Both the position numbers and the translations under genes were made by a program. Positions 39,366 through 51,332 of a DNA stretch of 64,000 bases are shown piece by piece. Within the stretch, counting starts at the first letter, position 1. Every line of letters begins with the position of its first letter. This stretch comes from Kudoa neothunni (lineage: Eukaryota > Cnidaria). A model generated the notes under the pieces. That model searched no databases. It was not told the origin of the DNA and worked only from the letters and a program-made list of their open reading frames with translations. The stretch covers positions 10,602,001 through 10,666,000 of the forward strand of contig OZ199840.1 of NCBI GenBank assembly GCA_964304625.1. Direction: 5' to 3'.

Positions 39366-39593
39366 TTATTTAATTTTCGTAATCACATTTAATAAGGTAT
39401 CACCAACCGCTCCTACCTTTATTTTAATCTCTGCACGATTTCCCGGTTGTACGAGAATTAACATTCGGAGCTGGACGGGTTGCCATAAGGAGGGGATTAA
39501 TTGGATGGTAAGTTGTGTGCTCTGGGTACCATTGTGAGAATATTCATGGTAACCATAACACACAAACCTATCATCTGTGGAGAATCCCGCCAA
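39366..39593 (-). CDS. hypothetical 75-aa protein, divergent from CDT2
   Basis: An ATG-initiated, intron-free frame, less A+T-rich than its surroundings, whose start codon is 101 bp from the CDT2-like start codon on the other strand. The sequence has alternating hydrophobic stretches (LTIQLIP, VQLRMLILVQPG, EIKIKVGAVGD) that suggest beta strands. No family recognised. The head-to-head position resembles ALG1/elongin C and is the main support; it could be chance, or one exon of a larger gene. Confidence 0.3.
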   Translation of the reverse strand: MAGFSTDDRFVCYGYHEYSHNGTQSTQLTIQLIPSLWQPVQLRMLILVQPGNRAEIKIKVGAVGDTLLNVITKIK

Positions 39594-39694
39594 TATGGAA
39601 AATATAATTAGAGGACTTTATCAACTGAAAGTGGTGGGATTGTGTCTCAACCATTTCAAGGGTGAACTCGTGGTTGTTGCATGTTTTGCTGATA

Positions 39695-42600
39695 ATGACC
39701 ACAATAGATGCTATGCATTTGTACAAACTGAGGAATCTCAGAACACACGAAAAATACACAATAACCCACATTTTTGATGATGAATATGTGATGGATAATA
39801 TTTCCGATATTGTGAGTTTCTGTGTGTCATGAGATGATGGCGGATTTATTATTTGTGATAGAGATCGGATCCCTACAACTATCCGGTTTATGATTGCAAA
39901 TTTTCTCCTTGTAACCAACTGGAATAAATCAACAAAATGAAAATTTAATCTATTCGATATTTAGTTGAAAATAGGCGGTCATATCTGCTATTTAGTGAAT
40001 GAAATGGGATTTTTGATTGGTTTGGATACGCGTGAACCAATGCCCAATATGATTAGCTCGTGTAGACAAATCAACGATAGGGGATATCCGGTTTACACTC
40101 TGGATTGGGGATGCAAAAACAACGCATTGGTATTTTGACTTTAGATATCGAATCTACGATTTAATCAACTGCTGTTGTTTCAATGAAAATTTATTAAGTT
40201 GACCACCAACTCCGATAAAATAACGGACTTTATGATGCTTCCACCCACGAGACAATCTCCGAGATTGGAGTTCAATTTAGTGCTCGTTGCGCTACTTTCA
40301 ACCCATGGAATAATTGTGTTTGATTTCAGCTTTTTGGCGGGTTCCTGAATTTCCAATTTTAGATTTTGTGCTGGCAGGTGGTAGAGATTATTCCATCGCG
40401 TTGATAGACACACGAAGCAAAATCCCATAATACACTCACTGAACCCATGAAAATCGACAAAAAATCTCATCCCTCCCGTAATCTCGTCATTGGCTTTTCT
40501 TGGCGAACATTATTTCGCGAGTTGTACCGATCGTTTGAATTATATTTCCATATGGGATAGTCGATATATTAATAATCGTCCATTCTCGTGCTTATCCTAT
40601 TATGGTGAAGCGTCGAATAGTATTGGTAAGTTTCTTTAAAACTCTAACCGTATCTCATTTCCATCATTCATCCTTTCAACAGTAACAGTATTAAACATTC
40701 GAATAAGTTAGGTAATAATCGTGTGCTGGCTTCCTAGATGTGATTGATTATTCGGAATAATATTTATATTATTTATAATGTGATTATGGAATTAATCGCC
40801 GATTAACGTTATTTAAACGAACGTGATTACTGGCCCTGGAAATTTTAATCCTTAACTGCATTTGCGTGCGTGCGCATTATCAACCTCGACAATATTTACT
40901 CATAAACTGTATTTAAGTTGGAATTTTTCTTAATCCACAATATTTAATTATTTATAGCTTTCCGCTTCGTTCGTAATGTCAAGGAATATTTAAATATTGT
41001 TAAGTCTTCTGCGTGGTGGTGTGAGAATAAATTTTTATTTTTTAACTGAAAAAATTATTTATTTTGTTTCCATTATTTAATTAAGAACATGACTCGGTCA
41101 ACCTAACAGTGCAGTAAAAAAGCTTTTCCTCTTTCTCTCGAGAACTTTTTATGAAGACTTTTTAAAATATCAAAAAGATAGTTGAAGACATCCAACCATT
41201 TTTTTAGCATAGTATTTAAGTAGAAAATCATGAATTTCCTTTAAAACAGTGGCTATTCTTTGAAATTAATCGACGATATATGTGAAAAATGCTTTTCTGT
41301 AAATTAAGGAGATTGTCACGTGATGACAGGGTTTTTGATAGTTAGTCTCATTTCATTTTAATTTTGCTCTTTCTGTATTGCATATTATTCGTGGAGTCTA
41401 TTGTTTCGTAAAAAAGAACTTTTCATAAACTATATTATCAGAAATGCTTCGCGCTTCTATAAGGAGAGCGAATTTTTAAGATAATCAGAAAAAAGTTTTG
41501 CCTCGTCGTTGATCAAAAACTTTAGAATGTTTATATTTTTTGGAGTTCTCACTCTGTCCGGTCATTAACTCAATTTAAAGTTGGGCACATTTTACATCAG
41601 TTATTGTTGTACGGTTCGATGCAACATTGAAATTCATTATATCAGATTTATTAGACCAAGTTCTATTAAGAGAATAACCTATTCTAATTCGAATAAAACT
41701 CATAATAGCAGAATACCTGATATTCTGACTCCCTACAGTCATTTATTGACATTTCGAATTGATTCAATTGAATAGATTTTTTCGAAATTTCTTCTTTCAC
41801 ATGTGTAATCTGTATAGTCGAAATTAATGACAACTAAATGTTATTTGCCATGCAAACAGCCATTTTTTATTATTATTCCAGATGTAATAATGAGATTAAG
41901 ATTCGTTGTGTGTGTGAGTGAGTGAGTGAGTGAGATGCTCCAAAAGCTAGTGGTTGATTTATTTTTGTTGGTACCCGCACTAACATATCACACGTTGTAA
42001 TTTCATTACCTCTTGCCAGTAGATTTCAATATTAGTCATTGTTTCATGATCGAAGGCTTATATAAAATTTTACGTAGTATATATGAAATGTTGAGTTCAA
42101 TAATTTTTCTATGCTTGTTTAAATTATTAAGTCAATTTTCCAGTTCATTATGTTAATGTTTGAATTTAACCGAAAATGATTCTGGTGATAGAATTTATTA
42201 GGTGCGAAAAACAGTTTTAAAATTTATTTCTGTATCCTGTTTGGCTACATTGTACTCCTTAGCGTGATTTTTCGCAGAATAATCTTTTGAGGGTTAAATA
42301 ATCGAAAGAAACCTTTGATATCTTAAGTAATTAAATCAATATTGAGCGATTATTTCTATATACACACTGTTACGTCAAATTGTTTAATTTAAATGTATAT
42401 ATATATATATATATATATGTAATGCTAACCTATGAAAGGAGTAATTAAAATATAGAAGCTTTGGCGCACATTCATAATTACATTATAATTTATTTGATTT
42501 TATATTGATAAAATTTTCACCCATGAAAAAATGTGTACTTGGTTCAATTATTATTTGAAAAAATTTAAGTATTATAGACTTTGAGATTGATGATTTTCGG

Positions 42601-43877
42601 TGAGGTCAAATATTCCCAATACTATAATAGAACGATTAAATCTGAATAATTCGTGTAGGATACAGTCACATAACCACCGACGCCTCTGCACTTTATGCTG
42701 CTTGCACAGATAACGTAGTTTACAAATTCGACATTCCAAATATCCTTGCGAATGGTTACAACAAAGAAAAACCTATCTCCAATATTTCAAGACAGGTTTT
42801 ACAAGAAATGCCAATAGCAAAATATTTGGATCCATGTCAGACAATAACATCCAATATGAAATTGGCAGTTTGTGCACGTAAAAGGTCGATTCTACTTTAT
42901 GGTGTCCATTAGCGAATATATGATGACAATTATAGGTTGTTACTTTGCGGCTCACAAAACAATGCACTTATATTGTGGGATGTTGATAGACCATCTATGC
43001 CGATTGCAAGGATACGTTTTAAAATCTACAGCAACAACGTTTTTCCAGGAAATATTCCTGCATATGGTGGAGCATTCTCCACGCATACAGATGCGTTAGT
43101 AGCTCGTAGTTGTTTTTCGTTGTGTGTTTGGTAATAAGTGTATTTGGGATCCGATCTGATATCATAAACATCTTAGGAAACCTCAACCCAATATTAAAAA
43201 TGAAAATTGTTGTACTTTAGACTTCTCTCCCATCTACAAACAATCCATTGAAACTATCATCAAATTCCGAAGTATTAACCCGCTCCAGCAGAATATATTA
43301 ATATATGACCGTCAATAATAAATTTATATGGTTGTATTTAGATGAGGAGATCCGAGCGTCTGATAAAACAGCATTAAAAAAGAAAGCTCCACAAATCTTC
43401 ACTCATCCTTCGGCGGTGCGTACAATCAAACGCAGACGTCCTACAGATCCAAACTCACTTCTCCGCAGCAATATTCTCTCGCTGCATGATGTATTGAACA
43501 GCTATCCTCACATTGAATGTCTGTTACACTGTGATAACATTTTGCTAAATGGATCAAAAAATTACTTTTTCGGTCAGCTTAATGAGGGTGAAAGTGATGA
43601 CGATGATGATCACGATGTTTGCACAAAAAATGAACTAACACCTTTTTTTGAAGGTTGCCACATTGAACAAATGTCGATCGATCCATCATCTCTAACCGTT
43701 CAAATACATTATACTCTTAAGGAGAACAGTTTAAACTCTACCAAAAAATCCAAATTAAGTCGGTCAATCACCAATTTTTTTAATAAAAATCTACCACAAC
43801 AACAATCTACAAACACGCATCGAACCCATTCAGTAAAGTACAAGTTGATTTATATGAACCAACCGTCGAACAATTGA
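39695..43877 (+). CDS. CDT2/DTL-like WD40 protein, three apparent homopolymer frameshifts
   Basis: Family knowledge: CDT2 (DTL) is the substrate receptor of CRL4 ubiquitin ligases that destroys CDT1 and other PCNA-bound proteins. Seen: ten exons, 39695-39811, 39862-39910, 39975-40129, 40199-40315, 40363-40625, 42659-42754, 42841-42877, 42936-43130, 43177-43271, 43342-43877, about 552 aa. WD40 blocks align in order with human DTL: YPVYDCKFSP, ICYLVNEMGF, VYTLDWG, VLAGGRDYSIALIDTR, EHYFASCTDRLNYISIWDSR, ALYAACTDNVVYKF, LLCGSQNNALILWD. The tail has an acidic run and SRSITNFF, a PIP-box-like motif at about 514-521, as at the CDT2 C-terminus. Three single-base frame changes fall at G2, C3 and A6 runs between 40225 and 40460; otherwise phases agree. 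Either a recent pseudogene or local sequence errors. Start and exons 6-7 are less certain. Confidence 0.82.
40626..42658 (+). other. 2,033-nt intron of the CDT2-like gene
   Basis: Joined by the conserved block SNSIG/YSHITTDASALYA across the splice. About forty times the usual intron length here. Contains a (GAGT)n run at about 41915-41933 and a (TA)n run at about 42396-42418, plus a stretch (41130-41480) with repeated T-rich CTTTTC and GAAAA words. No complete element or exon recognised. Confidence 0.75.
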
Positions 43878-44048
43878 ACCTCTCTAAAGTTTGTGTTTTT
43901 ATCCCAACTCAACAGTCATATTAATTTTTGTATAATGTGTTATTATATTGTAACGATTCACACACTTTATTTTTTATTTTATTAAATATTCCATTCAAAA
44001 ATTGTGAATTTTGTGATGGAAATAATTAGTGTTTTTGACGTGAATATG

Positions 44049-44051
44049 CAC

Positions 44052-44084
<33 letters not shown>

Positions 44085-44199
44085 CATATATACATATACA
44101 TATATACATATATACATATACATATATACATATATACATATACATATATACATATATACATATACATATATACATATATATATACATATACATATATAC
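44049..44199. repeat. (ATATACAT)n microsatellite
   Basis: About 150 bp of alternating TA and CATA/TACA units. It creates long spurious frames on both strands. Confidence 0.97.
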
Positions 44200-44458
44200 G
44201 GCAAGGAACCAATTTCATGAAAAATGCGCGTGAAATTTCCCACACCCGCGTCCGCAATTGTTCCAAAAAATCGATATTCAGAAACGATTAACACTCTAAG
44301 GACTTTGGAGTCTTTTGAACCCCAAGCCATAATCAATTTACCCATTATTATATATGAAATAATCAGAAATTCGTAAAATTCCATCTAATCTCCTAACTTT
44401 CAATATTGTTCATTCTTTGAAAATCTTGGGCGGATTGAACAGAAATTATCCTCTAAGT

Positions 44459-44885
44459 CAGGGGTTCTCATCCGGTGATAAATTAACCCCTTGGGGGTAA
44501 AATTTAAATGACAATGGGTAAATTAAGTAACGCCAAAGTTAGATGGGGCAGTTTTCACAATATGAGTTTGTGACGTACCTCAGGATTTCTGAGGAATTAT
44601 ATTATTGAGGGCTATTACACTTAATAAGAATTAGGCCGAAATTCTTAAAATGTTTTTAGTAGTATGTATTTAACAGATATTTATAAAACTATTATCGGTC
44701 TCTTTCTTTTATGCCTCGTTTACCTTTATTGGTGTTGGTGTTGGCGTTGATGTTGATGTAGCTAACAATAATAATAATAATACTTAAAATGACAATTTTC
44801 ATGGTGAATAATATTCAAGTGTCATAAAGTTTCGAGTATTTTTAATTATTGATGACCCATAAGAGCGAAGGAATAGACACAACAA
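44459..44885. repeat. dispersed repeat, copy B (hAT-like non-autonomous)
   Basis: Begins CAGGGGTTCTCATCC, as many hAT termini do, and is collinear with 36487-36870. The end is set where similarity fades (near GAGCGAAGGA). No transposase frame seen. Confidence 0.6.
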
Positions 44886-46232
44886 AATTTGATTTTTTAA
44901 TGTTGGAACTTTTTTTAAATAACGAAACCATCCACGAATTTCAATTTCACATGAAGATAAACCGTTTTCTTCAGCCAATTAATTCCTCTTGATAATTATG
45001 ATGGAGGCGCTTATTCCAATCTCTTCGCATCATGCCCGCTCAATTCACTCATTTAGGTCCTCATCAACAAAAAGAAATTGGTCTGCATGCAAATATTTTA
45101 TATTCTAAAAAACAATTTTAGGTTTTATTTATTTGATTTTCCATCTTTAGGATGTCGTTCGGAGTCAGGATGGTAGTAGATATTTTAAAATGTGATACAA
45201 TGGCATCCTTCGCATCATTACATGGAAGACTCACATAATATTAAATAACATTGTACCTTTCGATGATAGTTATAGGCTCATGGGATTTTTGGCATTAATA
45301 TTGATTTACCTAAATAATAAACCAGAAATAACCGAAAAAAATGAATGAAATGAATGAAATCGGTTACTTACTGTATTCCATTAATTAATAATGTTAAACA
45401 TGTATAAACTATTATTAAATTTCAAAAATTAATTAAACTCTTTAACAGTTAAATTTAAAACATAAAATCAACAAACAATTCATCTAAACAAAAATTTATC
45501 AATTACATGCAAAATAATATTCTTATTAATTCTATTAACGCATTACACAAATAAATACGACTCGAGCAAAGAGATATTAGCATATTTTTACGGCGAATTA
45601 ACAAAAAATTCTATAAAAATTTTTGATGATAAGCGAATCTAAAATCGCTACATAATTTTTAGTTATTACTATGCGCAAGCAAAATATAATAAAGAGAAAA
45701 TTCTCCGGATAAATTATATTCATTTTGAAACAACAGGTGGAATAAAATGATAATTATGTTGTGTCCCAAAAAGTTTCAGAATCATCGTCCTTAAAATGTT
45801 CACAAGGCTATCATTTCAACCTTGAGAAGCTTTCCTTTGAAACGCGTGTTATTCATCAATCCTGGGTTAACAAAAATAGTAATTTAATCATCTACAACAA
45901 TAAGCAAAACTTACGCTCAATAAAAGGTATATTGGGTGAGTTTTTAAATGTGACAAATACGTGACTATTATCATCGGTATTTTTAGGTTGAATTTTTAAA
46001 ATCTTCCCTATTAAAAATGAATGATCTAATGGGTGGTTATTGAAATGTAAAACCTATATATAAAAAATGTTCCTTAATTTGAGCCTCGGTGGAGTTTGGC
46101 GCAACCTAAAATATGTCAAATTTAAACCGAATAATATTCAGTATTCAATAGGAATTAGATAAGAATAGATGTTTACATTGCTGACACTAAAAGTCACACT
46201 GTTTTGAGGGATATTTTTTATTGGGATTATTT

Positions 46233-47321
46233 CTAGTAGGAATTTATGTGAACTCCTACAAAAGTGATTGTTGTACTGTTTTGCGGAGTTGGAATATTTT
46301 CAACTTGAGATGCGGTTAATTTGGTAATAAATTCATTGGTGATATCATCCGAGCCTTTAAAGTTGAATTTTTCACACAGAAACTTAAACACTTCACAGTC
46401 AGGTTGCTATTAAGAAATAATGATTATATAATAGTCATTCCATAAATATATCTCATTCCATACCAATGATACAATGACGGCCTCGTCAATGAAAATTTGT
46501 TTGTGAAACCTGGCTATAAATTAAATTTATCAACCTATCATTACCCATTTACAAATAGTTACCGATAAAATTTAAACATTCCAAAACAGTGGCAAATGTT
46601 ATATAGGCCGTTTTACGTTTTCTCAAACTGACAATATCATAAAACCCGCAAGAAATTATATTTCCGGCATTCTGCAAGTGATTAATAAGCACACTGGCTG
46701 TCACAGTTGGAGACAGCTATACAAACAACGTCTCAAATATTCATAAAACAAATTGTCGGATGCTCACATTTTCAATAATAGCTGTTCTACTTTCATGATC
46801 CTTGAATGAATTCAATGGTGACACTCTTGCAGCATTCTCACACACTGGCTAAATAAAAATTTCGAATATAATTGAACTATCAATTATTATAAGCATACGT
46901 TTTTACTGGTGAGCACATTGTTATTAGTATTAATACCATTATTGTTGGTATTATTATTATTATTATTAACTAAGTTCATTTGTGGTTGAATTTCATTTAC
47001 TACATGGTAATTATGACTAGCACTGTGAATAAGAGGCACATTACATTCAATGGGCTTGAATTGTGTGTTTTGGGGATGAATTTGTCTATTGATAATCGCA
47101 TTGTTAGGTGGTGGTAGGTCTGCAACTAGAAAGAGAGGATAGCCAATAATTAGGATATCAGAAAAACTACTGGGACGATTCATGGTAGGTACGTTTGGAT
47201 TTAAATTTATTTGGGGCTGAGAAATCAAATCCAGCCTAAGAAAATAGTTACGCTCATGTTTGTTTAGACCTAGCGTCATACGAGAGTATATGTAATTATT
47301 TAAATTAATCGCATTGTTCAT
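46233..47321 (-). CDS. unrecognised 293-aa protein, possible winged-helix segment
   Basis: Seen: five exons (46899-47321, 46768-46848, 46563-46716, 46464-46513, 46233-46406) with introns of 49-57 nt join without frame loss into 293 aa. Residues 1-140 are Asn/Pro-rich, ending in a poly-Asn stretch. Residues about 141-235 look folded: TASVLINHLQNAGN, SLRKRKTAYITFATVLECLN. This order (short helix, Ile-Ser, Arg-Lys, small-residue helix, Leu-rich end) recalls the C-terminal winged helix of Rad21/Rec8 kleisins, but the rest of a kleisin is absent and a 58-residue tail follows, so I do not claim it. It lies 395 bp downstream of, and on the same strand as, the RRM gene. The exon structure makes it a real gene; function unknown. 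Confidence 0.75.
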
Positions 47322-47716
47322 AGATAAAATTTTTTTTATTTTAGGCGTCCGAATCGCCGATTACTTTTAGCATACTTTTAGTCAGCTCCCCTAATAAATT
47401 GTATGCGTATAATGTACTATATCAAATTGATAATTTCAGAATTATGTTAATATAAGAAAGTTTTATGACAATTTTTGTTCATTAGGCATCAGTTAAAGTC
47501 CACAGAATTAGTCTAATCCATTTTAACAATACGAAAATTTATTAAAGATTTAATTTTTTAATAATTGAACCGACGTATAAAATACATAACAGTGCAGAGT
47601 GATTAGGCCAATATTATTAAACTTTTGCAATTCATAAATTGTGATTTAATTCAACTCATTTTTTATATATTTCCCGCTGCCGCACAACGAGGGTTAGATT
47701 TGTGAGAAAGGGGTAA
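47322..47716. other. spacer between two minus-strand genes
   Basis: A+T-rich; nothing else recognised. It must hold the RRM gene 3' end and the promoter of the 293-aa gene. Confidence 0.5.
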
Positions 47717-48170
47717 TTACGCGCTTTTGTTCATTAGTTTTACACTGACCACCTGACCGAAAAAGTATTTGTCGTTCATTGCATTAATTGCTTGATGAGC
47801 ATCAATCTCTTTGTGAAATTCAACTAGACTTCACGAATCAATTAAATGCCAACCGTAGCAACGACCGCAATCGGCGGCGGCAATTAAACTTACGCCATGC
47901 CCTATTAAATTATCACGAATGTTAACAGATAATTTCGATTACTTTAGATTTGCCTTCTTCGCTGTGGATTATATGAACACCTTTGATGTCACCGTCTACA
48001 AATAAATTGTGAAATCGGCAATCACCTCACTTCAAACTACATATATTCATTCTATCCTTCAATAATTGTGTTCCCACGTTAAAGTGCATATTCGATATGA
48101 ATATTGTGCTCAATGGATTCAAGTTAGAATTCCATTGCGAATGTGTAATATTCAATTCGTTAAGCGCCAT
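47717..48170 (-). CDS. small single-RRM RNA-binding protein, hnRNP M-like
   Basis: Family knowledge: RRM domains bind single-stranded RNA through the RNP1 and RNP2 strands. Seen: four exons, 48041-48170, 47943-47995, 47894-47901 and 47717-47828, give 100 aa, almost all one RRM. RNP2 is TIFISNMHF; RNP1 is KGMALVEF; also MNIYGDIKGVHII and INAMNDKYFFGQVVSVKL. The layout is closest to the RRMs of hnRNP M/MYEF2 as I recall them. The third exon is only 8 nt (GGCATGGC) and codes the Gly-Met-Ala of RNP1; without it the frame breaks, which supports it. Introns 45, 41 and 65 nt; the last uses a GTGAAG acceptor. The RNP1 aromatic residues are reduced (Met and Leu instead of Phe/Tyr), so RNA affinity may differ. 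Confidence 0.87.
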
Positions 48171-49527
48171 GTTATTTTAATCGCCAATATATAACTCGCT
48201 GGTTCTCGGAATGCACTTATCTACTCTTGATATTCACTTTTTCTCGGCATTTCTCGTAGAGGATAATAGCGCTGATGGGCGCTTTTTGTTTTGACCGTTT
48301 ATTTTTTGTGTTAGAATTTTTTCTGGGCGCTGTCAAAAGACAATAGCTGAATGCATAATTTAACAAAGTTGCAAAATCAAATCGCGCTGTATATTAAAAT
48401 AAAGTGTGTAACAAAGAAAAACGAACAAAAATTAAACCACCCTTTGCTACTTCTGTTGATTAGGATAAAGCAAGAGAATATAACTCGAATAATTTAATTT
48501 TTACATTTATGCGCAAACTCCGATTTCTAGATAAATAATCAATTTTTATTTTTTTATATTAGGAGTAATTAAAGTATTATTAGAGGATAATGTCTCATTC
48601 CACAACAAAGGTGCTTGCGTGACGGATTATAAGATTAATTTTGTAAGTTATAACTTATAAGGCAAATAACTAAATTTTAATTAACAAACTATTCATCTTA
48701 TATTTTATTTTATTACAAAAACAGTTGATGTGAATAATCCTAGTACTGTAAAACAATTGTTATTACTTATTACCTGGATGAACTTAACATTGTATACAGT
48801 TTATAATATTAATTTTCAATTATACATAACTCTTAACTTTACATTTGGTATATCTGTTTGGTAAACAACGTTTTAAAAGTGAATATTACATCAGAGTTCA
48901 TATAATCTAGCAATTTAATATTTCATTGTATAATGGGAGTAAGAATTGTAATAGGTGGGTGTCATATAACGAACAAACTTAAAGATATGTGGAAGAAAAA
49001 ACTTTTTTAAATAATTATACTCACTTAAAATTCTTTTTTATTATTATATACAAATTTGTCTCCTACGTGGCGCAATTGTCTACCCGAAGAGAGAGGTAAC
49101 TCGAACTCAATTTGTTGGCACCATGTGTATTGAAGCTGTAACAATGAGTTCATATAATGCAAAGTGTGCATAAGTTTCTTACAAGTCCATTTTATTTATA
49201 TATATATATATAGTAATGAATGAATATCTTGATGATTTTATTACAGAATATTTTGAAAGTGTAATGTAACTACTCACGGAAATTTAGAATTCCGGTTTCA
49301 CTTATAGAGTTGATAAAAGCGTTAAAATTGAAAAGGAAAATAACCGCGAATGCATCATTGAGAACTATAATGAAAAATGTATTTTCAGGTATATCAAATT
49401 TCTCACAATTAAAAAAATATAACTCATAAGTGCACATCTTGGAACTAAAGTGATAAAATATGTACGCAAACAACTAAGAACAAAGATCACGGAAAAGGGC
49501 ATATTATTAGACTTCAAATATGTGCCT

Positions 49528-49790
49528 TATTGGATTCAAAATCAAAGCTCATCAACAATTTGTGCACAAAATAGAATAAAAGAAATTATCTAGAGTCAAG
49601 TTTGATCAGCCCAGAAATCGGCTAATTTAGTCACCAGAGGCATATCAACAAATGATATAAATGTCACTAAATTATGTTTTAATGGACCTGACTTTGTGAT
49701 AAAAAATTACGAAGAACAGCTTGAAGAAAAGTTCTTTTTAAAAATAAAAGAGGAGATTAGCAAAAATCAAATGTCTAAATCGAAACACTG
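49528..49790 (+). mobile_element. fossil fragment of LTR-retrotransposon pol (BEL/Pao-like)
   Basis: A short broken stretch contains YWIQNQSSS, ANLVTRGIS and CFNGPDFV. These match, in order, the pol region between RNase H and integrase of BEL/Pao and related LTR elements. No LTRs or other domains were found nearby. It is a small, old, broken remnant. Confidence 0.6.
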
Positions 49791-51300
49791 ACAATAAGGA
49801 AATATCCGCTACATTGAAACTTCCCCCACAGGAGATCAATCAACGGATCATTCAATTATTTGCATCTCCTCAAAAAATACTCACAGGGAATGTTTTGACT
49901 AATATACAAACGAATATTTTGAATATATACAATAAATAGCTGTATTTTAAATTGATAAGTTTAGCATCGTCTCACAAGAAATACTGCGATAGTTTAGTCA
50001 AAAATGAGGTTTTAGGCATTAAGGAAGCTTCAAAATTCCCTTAAGTACAACTTAAATTTACATCCGGATTACCGTGTAGTTAGTTGGTCGCCCCCCCAGT
50101 CGGCTAACCACCTATCCAAAATTCTTCGAGACCTTATAATTGTTATTGTGCGCCAAAAAATAGCGTTTGTATTATTAAAATTCGTAAATTTTGCATATAT
50201 ACTAGATTAAAGATCCCAATACACAGTTTTATGCTTTATTTTAAATAACCATTCGGATATATAAGATAATATCATGTCTTTTGCTTATTTTTTGCGCTTT
50301 AAAAGTTTCATTATGCTGCCACAGGAACAAACTGTATATTCTGAAAGAAGCTTTATTTGTTGCAAGAAAATAATTCATTTTTCTTGCTGATTTTTGAAAT
50401 AATTTTTATAATCACACATAAGTTTATCCAAATTTCTCGAGTATAAATTGTCGGGATAGATTCACCACCCCAAGAAGCTTTGGTGTTACGAAGTTGACCA
50501 AGAATTTTTTTAATCTCGTTGAATTAATTCTTTTGGGAGGAATTTTAAAGACAGCGGTTATTAGTGTGTACGCATGCGCTAATGGAATTTTTAATCCGGG
50601 CAACTCCTACTTACAAGCTGTATACAGATTTAATGATTTACGACACCTAGAAGAGAAGCGATGGAACATAAATAATTAAATATAGTCAAAATTAGTGACA
50701 CCTGAATATTATTTCAGTGCCAATATTCATTTCCTTATTAATATTTATTATTATTATCATCCTTATTATTGTAATAAAATTACGATTTCGAGTAGGAGAT
50801 GTCTATTCTGTCCAAAAAATAAAATTTAATTATTTTTGCCTAGTTTTTTTTGAGTTGATTATTCCTAATCACTAAAGATGTAACTAAGAATCAGAAATAA
50901 TTACTGTAACCAACTATGACGAATATTATGTCGATTAACTTTTTGGGACCCAATGGCAACTCCATAATAAATCTAAGATTAATTATGGTTTTCAAAATAA
51001 TTTTATTTCCTTCATAAATACTCTTCCTCAACATGCTATTTACCTTCCCCACTTATAACAATAAAATATAAAAAATCAAAATATCCTTCCTGTCTACGTA
51101 ACATATAAGATGTAAATTTTACACCGAAGTCGATATCCTATAGTAGTAATACAAGTTTCAAAAAAAAAGAAATAAATATTGTAAATTATTAGAAAGCAAT
51201 TTTCTGGGAGTTTATAATGTTTAATAACTATTTGAAATTTGGATCACTATTTTGCAGTTTAGTCGCCGATTCCTCTCCCTCTCCTCTATTAGGCATCTAT

Positions 51301-51309
51301 GCGTGCGCA
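51301..51309 (+). promoter_or_regulatory. NRF1-like motif ahead of ELOF1
   Basis: GCGTGCGCA, close to the NRF1 consensus GCGCANGCGC, lies 24 bp upstream of the ELOF1 ATG. A related TATGCGCATGC lies about 330 bp upstream of CDC48 near 62500. Regulatory role is inferred from resemblance only. Confidence 0.3.
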
Positions 51310-51332
51310 GAAACAAAACAGAAATTTCCGTT

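Larger units (their letters stand above)
43878..46232. other. spacer with microsatellite and repeat copy
   Basis: Holds the CDT2 3' end, a long (ATACAT)n microsatellite, a piggyBac-like end (TTAA at 44288 followed by CACTCTAAGGACTTTGGAGTC-type sequence without a partner) and dispersed repeat copy B. A frame at 45761-45964 lacks an ATG and a family. Confidence 0.45.
48171..51332. other. spacer between the RRM gene and ELOF1
   Basis: Contains a tRNA-like scrap near 49075-49130 (GTGGCGCAATTG, a good A box, without a good B box), a (TA)n run at about 49195-49212 and a fragment of LTR-retrotransposon pol, listed separately. Frames at 49270-49473 and 50494-50679 have no family. Confidence 0.45.

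Noticed and set aside
39577-39918. Plus frame 39577-39777 and minus frame 39571-39918
   Set aside because: Both overlap CDT2 exon 1, whose own frame continues into recognised WD40 exons; neither has a family.
43982-44384. Long frames rich in Tyr-Ile-His-Val repeats on both strands
   Set aside because: They are translations of the (ATATACAT)n microsatellite.
45761-45964. 67-codon frame with plausible codon use
   Set aside because: It lacks an ATG, has a stop just upstream, and I could not find partner exons or a family.
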